DNA from: Clostridia bacterium
GTDB lineage: Bacteria; Bacillota; Clostridia; Oscillospirales; Acutalibacteraceae
Direction of reading: 5' to 3'
Assembly (NCBI GenBank): GCA_017399065.1
Contig: JAFQEL010000016.1
Coordinates: forward strand, 1-64,000
Length of the DNA: 64,000 nucleotides
The notes under the pieces were generated by a model. The model was not told where the DNA came from, ran no database searches, and saw only the letters and a list, made by a program, of their open reading frames with translations. Positions 45,557-54,021 of the stretch are shown piece after piece. The position numbers were made by a program, and so were the translations under genes. Each line of letters starts with the position of its first letter. Position 1 is the stretch's first letter.

Positions 45557-46777
45557 TTATCTGATGCCGTAGTTTTCGATGATATAGTCCATATCCTTAT
45601 CGCCTCTGCCTGAGAGGTTGATAAGCACTGAGCCGTGCTCCATACGCTGTGCAAGCTTCATACCGTAAGCGACTGCGTGTGAGCTTTCGATTGCGGGGAT
45701 GATACCCTCCATACGAGAGAGCTTGAAGAAAGCGTCGATTGTTTCCTCATCGTCGATAACATCGTACTTGACTCTGCCGATTTCCTGGAGGAATGCGTGC
45801 TCAGGACCTGATGACGGATAGTCAAGACCGCTTGCGACAGAATAAACGGGAGCAGGCTCACCGTTTTCGTCCTTGAGCATAATGCTGTTGAAGCCGTGCA
45901 TAATACCCTCTGTGCCGTACTTAAGGCTTGCCGCGTGGTCGCCAAGCTTGGGACCCTTACCGAGAGGCTCAATACCGTAGATATCAACAGGGTCGTTAAG
46001 GAAGCCTGCAAAGAGACCTGCCGCATTTGAACCGCCGCCGACACAAGCAACGATAGCATCGGGCAGATGACCTGTCATATCGACAAACTGCTCTCTTGCT
46101 TCGATACCTACAACGCTCTGGAAATCACGCACCATCATAGGGAACGGATGAGGACCGAGAACTGAGCCGATACAGTAAATCGCATCGTTATATTCCTTGC
46201 TGTATGCCTCAAAAGCTGCATCGACAGCCTCTTTAAGAGTCTTGAGACCGTGAGTAACCTCGACAACATTTGCACCGAGAATCTTCATACGCGCAACATT
46301 TGGAGCCTGCTTTTTGATATCGACAGAGCCCATATAGATATCGCACTCGAGACCGAAATAAGCTGCAGCGGTAGCAAGTGCAACGCCGTGCTGACCTGCA
46401 CCTGTTTCAGCTATAACCTTTTTCTTGCCCATATACTTTGCAAGAAGAGCCTCGCCCATACAGTGGTTGAGCTTATGTGCGCCCGAATGGTTGAGGTCCT
46501 CACGCTTTGCATAAAGCTGAACTTTACCGCCTAAAGCATCGGAAAGACGCTCGAGGTGAGTTACGGGAGTAGGTCTGCCCTGGAACTCCTTACGGATTCT
46601 GCGAAGCTCAGCAATAAACTTGCGTGACTGGCAGATTGAATAATATGCTTCGGTTATTTCAGCCATGGCGGCCTTGAGCTTATCGTCAATATAAACTCCG
46701 CCGTATTTACCGAAGTAGCCGTCCTTATCGGGATAGTTGTTGAAATAGGTTTCAAAATCAATACCGTTATGTATCAT
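45557..46777 (-). CDS. trpB: Tryptophan synthase beta subunit
   Basis: 406 residues, GGAGG 7 bp before ATG. It converts indole and serine to tryptophan with PLP. Lys102 in [11 protein letters not shown] is the Schiff-base lysine, AETGAGQHG near 119 holds the catalytic Glu, GGGSNAAG near 245 binds PLP phosphate, and [13 protein letters not shown] near the end is the family C-terminus. The N-terminus (FGKYGGVYI) is TrpB1-like. No trpA or other trp gene is adjacent. A tryptophan T-box controls it, so it may salvage indole or pair with TrpA encoded elsewhere. Confidence 0.96.
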   Translation of the reverse strand: MIHNGIDFETYFNNYPDKDGYFGKYGGVYIDDKLKAAMAEITEAYYSICQSRKFIAELRRIRKEFQGRPTPVTHLERLSDALGGKVQLYAKREDLNHSGAHKLNHCMGEALLAKYMGKKKVIAETGAGQHGVALATAAAYFGLECDIYMGSVDIKKQAPNVARMKILGANVVEVTHGLKTLKEAVDAAFEAYSKEYNDAIYCIGSVLGPHPFPMMVRDFQSVVGIEAREQFVDMTGHLPDAIVACVGGGSNAAGLFAGFLNDPVDIYGIEPLGKGPKLGDHAASLKYGTEGIMHGFNSIMLKDENGEPAPVYSVASGLDYPSSGPEHAFLQEIGRVKYDVIDDEETIDAFFKLSRMEGIIPAIESSHAVAYGMKLAQRMEHGSVLINLSGRGDKDMDYIIENYGIR

Positions 46778-46888
46778 TTTTATTTCCTCCGATTATAAGA
46801 ATTTTTACCATTTATTATATTGGGTTTTGGTTGTTAATTTTCATTACGCCATCGTGCGGAAAGTATAAACATATTGTTTGCCTCCGTA

Positions 46889-47170
46889 AAAAAATAAAAA
46901 GCCCTTGACAGAAATAGATTGTTTCTGCCAAGGACGAATAAACTTATTATCCGCGGTGCCACCTTGATTTACACAAAAAGTGTACGCTTTGCAGGGTACT
47001 GACATACCCCCGACAACTAACGCGTGCCGACACGTTGCAGAATACTCTGTGCCGTAATCAGCACATTTGACTGCACCCTCCGCGGTCCATTTGACGAACT
47101 GTTTCTTACCCGAATTCCAGCTTGCACGGGCTCTCTGTAAAGGCATTTTTCGCCGTTATCTCCGCATCAA
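46889..47170 (-). ncRNA. T-box riboswitch, tryptophan-specific, of trpB
   Basis: On the minus strand the T-box core AGGTGGCACCGCGG spans about 46951-46964. Stem I carries AGAGAGCCCGTG and GCTGGAA elements near 47120-47150. The likely specifier is TGG (47087-47089) in CAAATGGACCGCGG. The terminator is CCTTGGCAGAAA/TTTCTGTCAAGG (46903-46933), followed by TTTTTATTTTTTT. Uncharged tRNA-Trp would allow read-through into trpB. A frame of 100 codons across the region is not a gene. Confidence 0.92.
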
Positions 47171-47231
47171 CGGTTTGTTATTAAATTAGATGTATTATAT
47201 CACCGCTGAAAAAAGATGTCAAGCACTAATT

Positions 47232-48101
47232 TCAGGCAAGAAGCATACCTAAAATAACCGAGAAAAGTGACGAAAGGTCAAAGAAAGTAACCGGCTTTTC
47301 GAACACGCTGTCGTCAACATCGGATGTGATTGACTCGGCTTTTACGGGAAGCAGGTCATTTGAGCTGAGCTCTGCACTGTCGTCGATAAGGTCATAAAGA
47401 ACGATATCAAAGGCAATAAGCTTACCTTCACTATCATAGTAGAAGGTTGCATTTGAGTCGAGCATTCTGAGCACGTTTCTGCCCTGCTGACCGAAAGTTA
47501 AAAGATACTCGCGGATCTCTTCGTCGCTCATAGTTGCAAAATCAGAACCCTCGGGAATTTCAATAACACCGTTTTCTACAGCCATATCAAGAGTTTTTCT
47601 GATATCGGGCACAAACTCTTCCACATAAACCTCACCGTATTTATCGGTCACCTTATCGCCTGCAGTTTTAAGCTTAAGACATTCGAGAATCTGCAGTGTG
47701 AAGCCGCCGAAGGCCTCGGTAAAATCACCCGTGAGAGCTGAGAAATCGATACTGCCGCCGAGCATATCACTTACGCAAAAGCTGACAAAGGGAAGGTAAG
47801 CATAAATCTCACCGTCGACCATAAGAAGCTTTACGTTGAAAAACCAAAGCTTTGCAGTTGCGGCAACCTTAAGCTGAGTTGAACTGTCTTCAGACTCGAA
47901 AGACTTTATGTACAGTTTCAGATCCTGAAAAGGAATTGAGTAGCTGTTAAGAGCATCATTATCAAACTCAATACAAATTGACTTTGTGTCAATTACATCG
48001 TCAATAAAGCTCTGAGTCTTTGTGTCGGATGCATAGGCGGTAACAAAAAGCGATGAAAGACAAAGAACTACGGCTAAAACAATGCTTATAGATTTTTTCA
48101 T
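47232..48101 (-). CDS. Secreted protein of unknown function
   Basis: 289 residues from ATG 48101, with AAGGAGG 9 bp upstream. The signal peptide is SISIVLAVVLCLSSLFVTAYA. The mature part is acidic and strand-rich, with KSICIEFDNDALNSYSIPFQDL, VDGEIYAYLPF and NATFYYDSEGKLIAFDIVLYD, suggesting a lipoprotein-localisation-like or DUF beta-sheet fold that I cannot name. The C-terminus is hydrophobic (FFDLSSLFSVILGMLLA), another short membrane-seeking tail. It follows the GH39-like gene by 55 bp and may be cotranscribed with it. Confidence 0.7.
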   Translation of the reverse strand: MKKSISIVLAVVLCLSSLFVTAYASDTKTQSFIDDVIDTKSICIEFDNDALNSYSIPFQDLKLYIKSFESEDSSTQLKVAATAKLWFFNVKLLMVDGEIYAYLPFVSFCVSDMLGGSIDFSALTGDFTEAFGGFTLQILECLKLKTAGDKVTDKYGEVYVEEFVPDIRKTLDMAVENGVIEIPEGSDFATMSDEEIREYLLTFGQQGRNVLRMLDSNATFYYDSEGKLIAFDIVLYDLIDDSAELSSNDLLPVKAESITSDVDDSVFEKPVTFFDLSSLFSVILGMLLA

Positions 48102-48155
48102 ATATATCATCCTCCTTGAAATCATCATACAACAGATAAGTTAAAACAAAGTAAA

Positions 48156-49826
48156 TTACCGACAAGCGGATACTTCAAAGAAAACAACACCGTTTGCGGC
48201 AAGCGAAGTATCAAGCACTGCCCTGCCGTCAACGACGTCAGCGGTATATGTAACGGGAGTAAGCTGAGAGCACTTCTCATATTTTTCAGCAAGCTCTTTG
48301 AAATAAAGCTCACGAGCGGCAGGGTCTTTGAGAGTTACGGTTGACTCAATCTGCGGGTCATCGGGTGACCAGCCGAAGCAATCGTCACCGATGCCGTATG
48401 CAATTCTGTCCTGCTGCCATTCGTCAAAATAGTTGCAGTTATCGTCAACGGTATAGACAGTAACATTTACTTTATCAGAGCCGAAAGCAGATACATCAAC
48501 ATCAAAACTGAGGTCTGCAGTCTTTTTGTAGTCTATATTGTTTTTGAAATTGTAAGCCATAATGCGGAGGGTTTCGCCGTCGTAAGCTGAAAGAGCCTCG
48601 ACCTCTGCGCCGTAGATAACGCCCTTCTTTACAGGCTCTACAGCAACACGTTTACTGCCTGCAAAGGTAGAAAGTCGGCTTGCTACGTGATAGCTGACAG
48701 TTGGGTAACCGTCATAAAGTCCGCCCGAGAGATAGCCCCAGGACGAGAAATAGTCGCCGCCATGATCGATAAGCTGCTTATTGAGTCTTGCATCGTATGC
48801 AGCCTGATACGTATCCCCCACAATTCGAGTAAACAGCTGATTATCGTCCGCACCGCTTGTATTGCCCACAAGGAGCCTGCCCTCATCAACGCCGAAGATA
48901 AGATCTTTGAGACCTGCTTCGTCTGCATACTTCTGAAGCTGAGCTATTGTTTCGGGCAGAGTGTAACCTGAAGTATATTCACCGGGGCAATAATCGTAGA
49001 AAGAAGCGGAAAGGAAGCAGACGCGTGTACCCTTCTTGCCTGTTTTATAGTTAGTACCGTTACCACAGTGCTCGATAAAAATGCGCTCATCCCATAGTCC
49101 CTCAGTAACAACCATTGCGTGTGCACCGACAAAGACCTCTTCGCCTATCTCTTTCTGAAGAGCATCAACAGTATAGTCATAAAGCTTACAGTAAGCCACT
49201 GCAGTTTTATCAGGGTCTCCGTCAGGCGACATAAACCACTGCGAGTTTTCAAACTCGGTCATAACGCCGAAACGCCAGGTCAGCACTTCTTCTGCACCGA
49301 ATTCGTCTACAAGTGCCTTTGCCATAGCAGCCATATAATCGTAATAAACATCATAATCATCGGGCGGATAAAGATTTGTACCGAAATCAGCACCCTGAAT
49401 TGAATTCTGTGAATACTTGAGCGGTACACTGCCGAGCTTGAGATGCGGCTTTGCACCGAGAGTGAGAATACCCTGACAATTCTCAATAAGCGGTGAAAAG
49501 TCATAATCGTCGAGCACGTCGTAATTTGTCGGGTCAACAAAAAGGTCACGCTGAGCGTTGCCGCCCGTACACTGCATAAGCTGTATGTACTCGACAAACT
49601 CCATAATATTGTACTTTTCGTTGAGTCTCGGATTAGTAAACAGATCAGTACCCTGCATATCCCAGATATTTACATTACTGAGCGTATTGGGTACAACGTC
49701 GCCGAGCTGTGAAGTTTCGACGGTAAACGAATAATCGTTAACAGATTCACCGAGTGAGCCGATTATACCCGGCAACGCAAGGATAAGCGAAAGCAGGTAT
49801 GAGAAGAAATATTTGATCGCACTCAT
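48156..49826 (-). CDS. Exported GH39-like glycoside hydrolase
   Basis: 556 residues, AGGAG 8 bp before ATG. The N-terminal 25 residues (YFFSYLLSLILALPGIIGSLG) form an export or anchor segment. The TIM-barrel part resembles beta-xylosidase/iduronidase clan A enzymes: GAKPHLKLGSVPLKYS near 125, VLTWRFGVMTEFENSQWF near 185 (acid/base Glu region) and LIFGVDEGRLLVG near 298 (nucleophile Glu region), followed by a beta-sandwich. The exact family call is made by eye. Xylosidase, iduronidase or alpha-arabinofuranosidase-like activity are all possible. Confidence 0.6.
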   Translation of the reverse strand: MSAIKYFFSYLLSLILALPGIIGSLGESVNDYSFTVETSQLGDVVPNTLSNVNIWDMQGTDLFTNPRLNEKYNIMEFVEYIQLMQCTGGNAQRDLFVDPTNYDVLDDYDFSPLIENCQGILTLGAKPHLKLGSVPLKYSQNSIQGADFGTNLYPPDDYDVYYDYMAAMAKALVDEFGAEEVLTWRFGVMTEFENSQWFMSPDGDPDKTAVAYCKLYDYTVDALQKEIGEEVFVGAHAMVVTEGLWDERIFIEHCGNGTNYKTGKKGTRVCFLSASFYDYCPGEYTSGYTLPETIAQLQKYADEAGLKDLIFGVDEGRLLVGNTSGADDNQLFTRIVGDTYQAAYDARLNKQLIDHGGDYFSSWGYLSGGLYDGYPTVSYHVASRLSTFAGSKRVAVEPVKKGVIYGAEVEALSAYDGETLRIMAYNFKNNIDYKKTADLSFDVDVSAFGSDKVNVTVYTVDDNCNYFDEWQQDRIAYGIGDDCFGWSPDDPQIESTVTLKDPAARELYFKELAEKYEKCSQLTPVTYTADVVDGRAVLDTSLAANGVVFFEVSACR

Positions 49827-50012
49827 AATTCAAATCTCCTATTGTATTTTATTTGATTAAATTTTAACACAGTTAATGGCGTTTGTCGATAGGAACCGAG
49901 ATTAATAATTTAAAATGTTTCTACAACAAAACTATTTACGAAATTGTTACTTTAATCAACAAATTTGCCTTATATTGATGTTTAAGTCCTGGGAATTTAT
50001 TGTGTAAAGCTC

Positions 50013-50040
50013 TTTACTTTTACAAAAAAATGTATATAAT
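50013..50040 (+). promoter_or_regulatory. Promoter of the DUF4474 gene
   Basis: TTTACT (50013-50018) and TATAAT (50035-50040), 16-bp A-rich spacer. Confidence 0.6.
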
Positions 50041-50076
50041 ATTATATCGTATATTATTAGATGGAGGAAAAATCCA

Positions 50077-51222
50077 ATGAATCTGAAAAAGAAAAGTGTT
50101 AAGTTTTTATCAATTTTCCTTGTATTACTTTCACTGATCGGCATGTCTCCCCTGAACGCTTTTGCTGCTGACACAGACAGTGAGGCAACAGGTCACGCAC
50201 TTGTAATCACAAGTGACAGTCTTTCGGTAAAAATCCGCAAGACAGTTCAGCTTCACGCTTCTGTCACAAACGTTGACACGATGCCTGCAATCACCTGGGC
50301 TTCTCTCAACCCCGACATTGCAACCGTTGATGAAAACGGTGTTGTAAAAGGCGTATCTATCGGTAAGGCTGTTATCACGGCATCTGTTACTGTTGACGGT
50401 GAGACAATTAACGGCGAGTTTGTAATCAATGTAGTAGACCGTGGTAACTTTATCCAGGATTTTCTTACAAAGCGTCAGGTGCTCAGCTATCAGTACAGCT
50501 ACATTGACGATTACTACTACACAAACGATAAGGAAGCATGGCAGTACAACTTCGGCTTCGGCAAGATTTACGATTTTGTATCTCCCTACATTCTTCTTGA
50601 ATACGACTATGTACGTGTTTTCTTCGCCTACGAGGGCAAGGACTGGATGATTCAGATGTGGAAGGGTCAGTACGGTATGATCTTCTACGGCGGTGAGATC
50701 GGTGTTTATAACAGACCGCAGTCCGACAAGGAGCTTCACGAGTGGTCAATGTACAACTGCCCTGCCGAAGAAGACTGGCTCGGTATGGAAATGACACTCT
50801 ATCATCAGGACATTCAAGGTAACTACATCCGTGAATTCACACGTGAGTATGACAAATACTGGTGGTGCACAGGCTTCAAGAACGGTCACCTCAGACAGGA
50901 AGAGCCTGCTGACGAACTCAGACTTGAAGCAAGAATCACATTCAAGGACGAAGAGATGAGAGACCTCTTCACTGCAGGTCTTGCAGAATGCGGCTTCGGT
51001 GAATCCGAAACAAAGACAGGTCTCGGTCTTGATCAGTTCTACAAAGAAGGTAACGACGTTTACCTCATCTGGCAGAACATCTCCGATGCGGAGAGCACAA
51101 TGGCAATCAAAGTAGGTGTAGGTTTCATCTCCTCTATCATCGCACTGCCGATTATGCCCCTCATTCTCCCCTATGCCGGATTCTTTATCTTCCTGGTAAT
51201 GATTGCATCAAGCATTGTATAA
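50077..51222 (+). CDS. Secreted BIG_2 plus DUF4474 protein
   Basis: 381 residues, GGAGG 8 bp before ATG. A signal peptide (FLSIFLVLLSLIGMSPLNAFA) is followed by one BIG_2 domain (about 45-120: ITWASLNPDIATVDENGVV, VSIGKAVITASV). Residues 140-330 match, from memory, DUF4474: WQYNFGFGKIYDFVSPYI, YEGKDWMIQMWKGQYG and GGEIGVYNRP. The last 35 residues form a membrane segment (GFISSIIALPIMPLILPYAG). The DUF4474 role is unknown; the layout places it on the outside of the cell held by its C-terminus. Confidence 0.82.
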   Translation: MNLKKKSVKFLSIFLVLLSLIGMSPLNAFAADTDSEATGHALVITSDSLSVKIRKTVQLHASVTNVDTMPAITWASLNPDIATVDENGVVKGVSIGKAVITASVTVDGETINGEFVINVVDRGNFIQDFLTKRQVLSYQYSYIDDYYYTNDKEAWQYNFGFGKIYDFVSPYILLEYDYVRVFFAYEGKDWMIQMWKGQYGMIFYGGEIGVYNRPQSDKELHEWSMYNCPAEEDWLGMEMTLYHQDIQGNYIREFTREYDKYWWCTGFKNGHLRQEEPADELRLEARITFKDEEMRDLFTAGLAECGFGESETKTGLGLDQFYKEGNDVYLIWQNISDAESTMAIKVGVGFISSIIALPIMPLILPYAGFFIFLVMIASSIV

Positions 51223-51237
51223 AACGATATAAAAATT

Positions 51238-51273
51238 AACTGCTTACATCTCAATCGATGTAAGCAGTTTTTT
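51238..51273. terminator. Bidirectional intrinsic terminator
   Basis: AACTGCTTACATC and GATGTAAGCAGTT around a TCAATC loop, followed by TTTTTT, between convergent genes. Confidence 0.9.
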
Positions 51274-51286
51274 CTTTGGTTAAAAA

Positions 51287-52114
51287 TCAGTTAACGCCGT
51301 AGAAATCAAGAAGTGCGGGATTGATAACGGTATCTGTCTGGTCGAAGCAAGAACTGTGACCGCCGCCTATTATCATAAGCTCCTGCGCGCCCTCGATAGA
51401 ACGTGTTATCTTTTTGGAGTGCCAACGCTGAATCATATCGTGCTCACCGTAGATATTGAGGACAGGTACTTTGATTGCGGAGATATCTTCAAACGTAAGG
51501 CTCGGCTGACCGACCATCATGCCCTTGATATCACGTCTGCGGGCATATTCAGGGTCATCATAAAGCCATGCTTCGATACAAAGTATTATATACTGATATG
51601 TAATCTGAATCTGATCAAAAGTGTTTGTGCCCCATGTATTGATGTTAGAGCCCATAATTACGAGCGATTCCACCCTCTCCTGATGAGCGAGAGTAAATAC
51701 TACACCGAGATTGCCGCCGTCGCTGAAACCGAAAATTCTCGTTTTTTTGATATCAAGGTAATCAAGCAGATTCACAAGATCCTCTGCCATTGCTTCAAAG
51801 GTCATACCGCCCTCTACCCAATCGGAATTACCCGTAGCTCTGGGTGAAACGCAGATAACCTTGAAGTGCTTTGACATTTCGGGAAGAATACTGCCGTCAA
51901 AGCTGTGCATATCGCCGCCGTTAGGAGGCAAGAGCAGAAGCGGCTCGGCATCAAGGTTGCCGTAAATGCCGTACTCGATATTGACACCGTTAAGGTTAAC
52001 AACCTCATAAGCCTTAAGCTCAGGAGTCGGTTCAACGGCACTGCAAACTGTAACACTGCCAAAGACAAGCACTAAAGCCATAACAACAGAAATAACGGAT
52101 ATTAATTTTTTCAT
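51287..52114 (-). CDS. Secreted alpha/beta-hydrolase
   Basis: 275 residues, AAGGTGA 5 bp before ATG. Signal peptide ISVISVVMALVLVFGSVTVCSA. The hydrolase fold has LLLPPNGGDMHSFDG near 60 (oxyanion region), nucleophile elbow FGFSDGGN (Ser131), VLNIYGEHDMIQ near 225 (acid Asp) and GGGHSSCF near 255 (His). The overall form is that of alpha/beta hydrolase fold-1 esterases or lactonases. It is an exported enzyme in a unit of its own; its substrate is unknown. Confidence 0.85.
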   Translation of the reverse strand: MKKLISVISVVMALVLVFGSVTVCSAVEPTPELKAYEVVNLNGVNIEYGIYGNLDAEPLLLLPPNGGDMHSFDGSILPEMSKHFKVICVSPRATGNSDWVEGGMTFEAMAEDLVNLLDYLDIKKTRIFGFSDGGNLGVVFTLAHQERVESLVIMGSNINTWGTNTFDQIQITYQYIILCIEAWLYDDPEYARRRDIKGMMVGQPSLTFEDISAIKVPVLNIYGEHDMIQRWHSKKITRSIEGAQELMIIGGGHSSCFDQTDTVINPALLDFYGVN

Positions 52115-52223
52115 ACTATCACCTTTTATTAAATATTCTGTACTGTTAATTATACATCAAATTAACCTTCCGGACAACTGAAAAACTGTTTTTAAAAATT
52201 TTTTAATTTTTTTCAAAAAAGTA

Positions 52224-52252
52224 TTGCATATTATAATTAAATGTGGTAATAT
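52224..52252 (+). promoter_or_regulatory. Promoter of tRNA-Pro
   Basis: TTGCAT (52224-52229) and TAATAT (52247-52252), 17-bp spacer, 12 bp before the tRNA. Confidence 0.75.
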
Positions 52253-52264
52253 ATCTATCGTTGT

Positions 52265-52340
52265 CCGGGTGTGGCGCAGTTGGTAGCGCGCTTGACTGGG
52301 GGTCAAGAGGCCGTGAGTTCAAGTCTCGCCACTCGGACCA
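52265..52340 (+). tRNA. tRNA-Pro (anticodon GGG)
   Basis: Acceptor CCGGGTG/CACTCGG, D arm GCGC/GCGC, anticodon arm CTTGA-CTGGGGG-TCAAG with GGG, T arm GTGAG-TTCAAGT-CTCGC. CCA is encoded. It adjoins an integrase module, a typical attachment target. Confidence 0.97.
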
Positions 52341-52351
52341 TTTTAAAGAAG

Positions 52352-52387
52352 GCTGAAATCGTTGATATACAACGGTTTCAGCTTTTT
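52352..52387 (+). terminator. Intrinsic terminator of tRNA-Pro
   Basis: GCTGAAATCGTTG and CAACGGTTTCAGC (one wobble) around ATATA, followed by TTTTT. Confidence 0.88.
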
Positions 52388-52410
52388 GCTTTTCTTCGAA
52401 AAACATCAAA

Positions 52411-52431
52411 TGGTCCTTATTTGGTCCTTAT
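52411..52431. repeat. 11-bp-period direct repeat near the tRNA
   Basis: TGGTCCTTAT occurs at 52411-52420 and 52422-52431, one helical turn apart. AAATGGTCC here is also the inverse of GGACCATTT at the tRNA-Pro 3' end. It is a candidate recombinase or excisionase binding site. Confidence 0.4.
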
Positions 52432-52446
52432 TACAAAAACTATGAT

Positions 52447-52485
52447 AGCCGGGAAGCCTTAAGTATCAAGGCCTCCCGGCTTTTT
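52447..52485 (+). terminator. Intrinsic terminator hairpin
   Basis: AGCCGGGA-GCCTT and AAGGC-TCCCGGCT with single-base bulges around AAGTATC, followed by TTTTT. Confidence 0.75.
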
Positions 52486-52514
52486 GCGTGGGTCTTATCG
52501 GGTGTTTTTTGAGC

Positions 52515-52703
52515 TTAATTTTCACCTGAAAGATAAGCATACAGTTTATCCATATCTATCAAAGCTCTGTTTCCAACATAAATAGGAACGATTTTATTTT
52601 CCTTAATGAGTCTGCGAAGTGCTCTTTCGGTTAAAGCAGAATCTCTATCATTCTCTTTTATTTCTTTGATGGCTTGATTTATTGTGCGCATTTTAGGTGT
52701 CAT
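52515..52703 (-). CDS. Excisionase-like small DNA-binding protein
   Basis: 62 residues with GGAGGTGA 10 bp before ATG. The layout ALTERALRRLIKENKIVPIYVGNRALIDMDKLYAYL is that of helix-turn-helix/winged excisionases of the Tn916 Xis or HTH_17 type: a helix bearing R-L-I, a turn, then a basic wing and a final helix. It is divergent from the integrase gene, with repeated TGTACGTT words between them. It probably directs excision and may regulate int. A simple HTH regulator is the alternative. Confidence 0.72.
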   Translation of the reverse strand: MTPKMRTINQAIKEIKENDRDSALTERALRRLIKENKIVPIYVGNRALIDMDKLYAYLSGEN

Positions 52704-52725
52704 GGACTTTTATCACCTCCAAGTT

Positions 52726-52791
52726 TGTACGTTACGTACGTTGACGTTTGTTTTTAAACACGTTACAATAACCATAGAACAAATGTACGTT
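52726..52791. promoter_or_regulatory. TGTACGTT-rich control region between xis and int
   Basis: TGTACGTT occurs at 52726-52733 and 52784-52791, with ACGTACGTT and GACGTTTG variants between. The region between divergent excisionase and integrase genes is the expected place for Xis/Int binding sites. Confidence 0.45.
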
Positions 52792-54007
52792 TGTCGAATT
52801 ATTTACGAAAGAAGATGGTTTTATAGGTAGAATTGAAAAAAGAGGATACGGCTACCGCTTTAAGGTTTATGACGGTTATAATGCCGACGGTACTCAGAAT
52901 ATCAAAACAAAAACATGGGTTCCCGAACCGGGAATGACTCCGAAACAGATCGAGAAGGAATGTCAAAGGCAGTATGTGATGTTTGAGGAAGATGTTAAAA
53001 CAGGTTTGTTTGTATCGGCTAATGTTAAGTTTGAAGTAATGGCTGAAATGTTTCTTGCACAAGCGGAACTCGAAGGAAATCACAAGCAGCTTACGCTTGA
53101 GCGTCTTAAGGACTGCAAGGACAGAACATATAAAGCAATCGGTCATTTAAGACTCGACCGCATTACAACGGCTCATATTCAGAAATTCATCAACAGCCTT
53201 GCTCAGGACGGTACAAATAAACACACAGGTAAAGGGCTTTCGGTCAAAACACAAAAGCTCTATAAGGGCTTTATATCTGATGTATATGATTTTGCCGCAA
53301 GAAATCATAATATATATTTGAAAGACCCTTGCAAGGGAGTGCACACCGTTAAGGTGGAAACTAAAAAACGTGAAATTTACGATTTAGAGGAAATGCAGAC
53401 ATTGGTAAATCTTCTTTGTGAAAAAGCACCGTTGAAATATAAAGTATTTTTTATTATCGCAATGTTTACCGGATTCAGAAAAGGTGAAATCCTTGGTCTT
53501 GAATGGGATGATATTGATTTTGAAAATCAAGTTATCAGCATAAACAGAACTTCGATTTATTCTAAAGAAAAAGGTACAATAACAGGAACACCGAAAACCG
53601 AAAACGGCTACAGAAGTCTTAAAGTTAATGATGAAGTTATTAACACAATACGTGAACTCAAAGAAGAACAAGACAAAAACATATCTAAACTCGGCGATGC
53701 GTGGCATAACACCAACAGACTTTTCACAGCTTGGAATGGTTTACCTATGGGTCCCGATACTCCGAGACATTGGTTGCAGAAGTTTTGTCAAGCGGAAGGC
53801 ATTCGCTATGTGAATGTTCATAGTTTTCGTCACTTCAATGCTACTGCTTTGATTGAATTCAACTGTAATGTTAATCAGGTTTCGGCATCGCTCGGACATT
53901 CTGACCCCACAACAACTCTTAATATCTATGCTCATGTTTTTGCCAAGGTTCAAGCTAAAGCCAGCGAGGCGTTATCCAACTCTATTTCAATCAATGTCGG
54001 CGGTTAA
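52778..54007 (+). CDS. int: Tyrosine integrase (Tn916-type), start codon unclear
   Basis: The first ATG in frame is 52934, which would give 357 residues, but the frame is open from 52778 and clearly coding upstream: GFIGRIEKRGYGYRFKVYDG and TKTWVPEPG belong to the AP2-like arm-binding domain that normally begins these integrases. No ATG, GTG or TTG exists in that upstream part. Counting from 52934, an SAM-like core-binding domain spans 35-125. The catalytic domain has FTGFRKGE (Arg182), HSFRHFNA (His and Arg near 304), LGHSDPTTT and the nucleophile Tyr in LNIYAHVF. It should integrate the element at tRNA-Pro. A frameshift, a rare start such as ATT, or an N-terminal truncation are all possible. 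Confidence 0.85.
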   Translation, partial: NKCTFVELFTKEDGFIGRIEKRGYGYRFKVYDGYNADGTQNIKTKTWVPEPGMTPKQIEKECQRQYVMFEEDVKTGLFVSANVKFEVMAEMFLAQAELEGNHKQLTLERLKDCKDRTYKAIGHLRLDRITTAHIQKFINSLAQDGTNKHTGKGLSVKTQKLYKGFISDVYDFAARNHNIYLKDPCKGVHTVKVETKKREIYDLEEMQTLVNLLCEKAPLKYKVFFIIAMFTGFRKGEILGLEWDDIDFENQVISINRTSIYSKEKGTITGTPKTENGYRSLKVNDEVINTIRELKEEQDKNISKLGDAWHNTNRLFTAWNGLPMGPDTPRHWLQKFCQAEGIRYVNVHSFRHFNATALIEFNCNVNQVSASLGHSDPTTTLNIYAHVFAKVQAKASEALSNSISINVGG

Positions 54008-54021
54008 TCCGCCGGCATTTT

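Noticed and set aside
46844-47146. 100-codon minus-strand open frame upstream of trpB
   Set aside because: It runs through the T-box core, specifier stem and terminator; the RNA structure explains the sequence.
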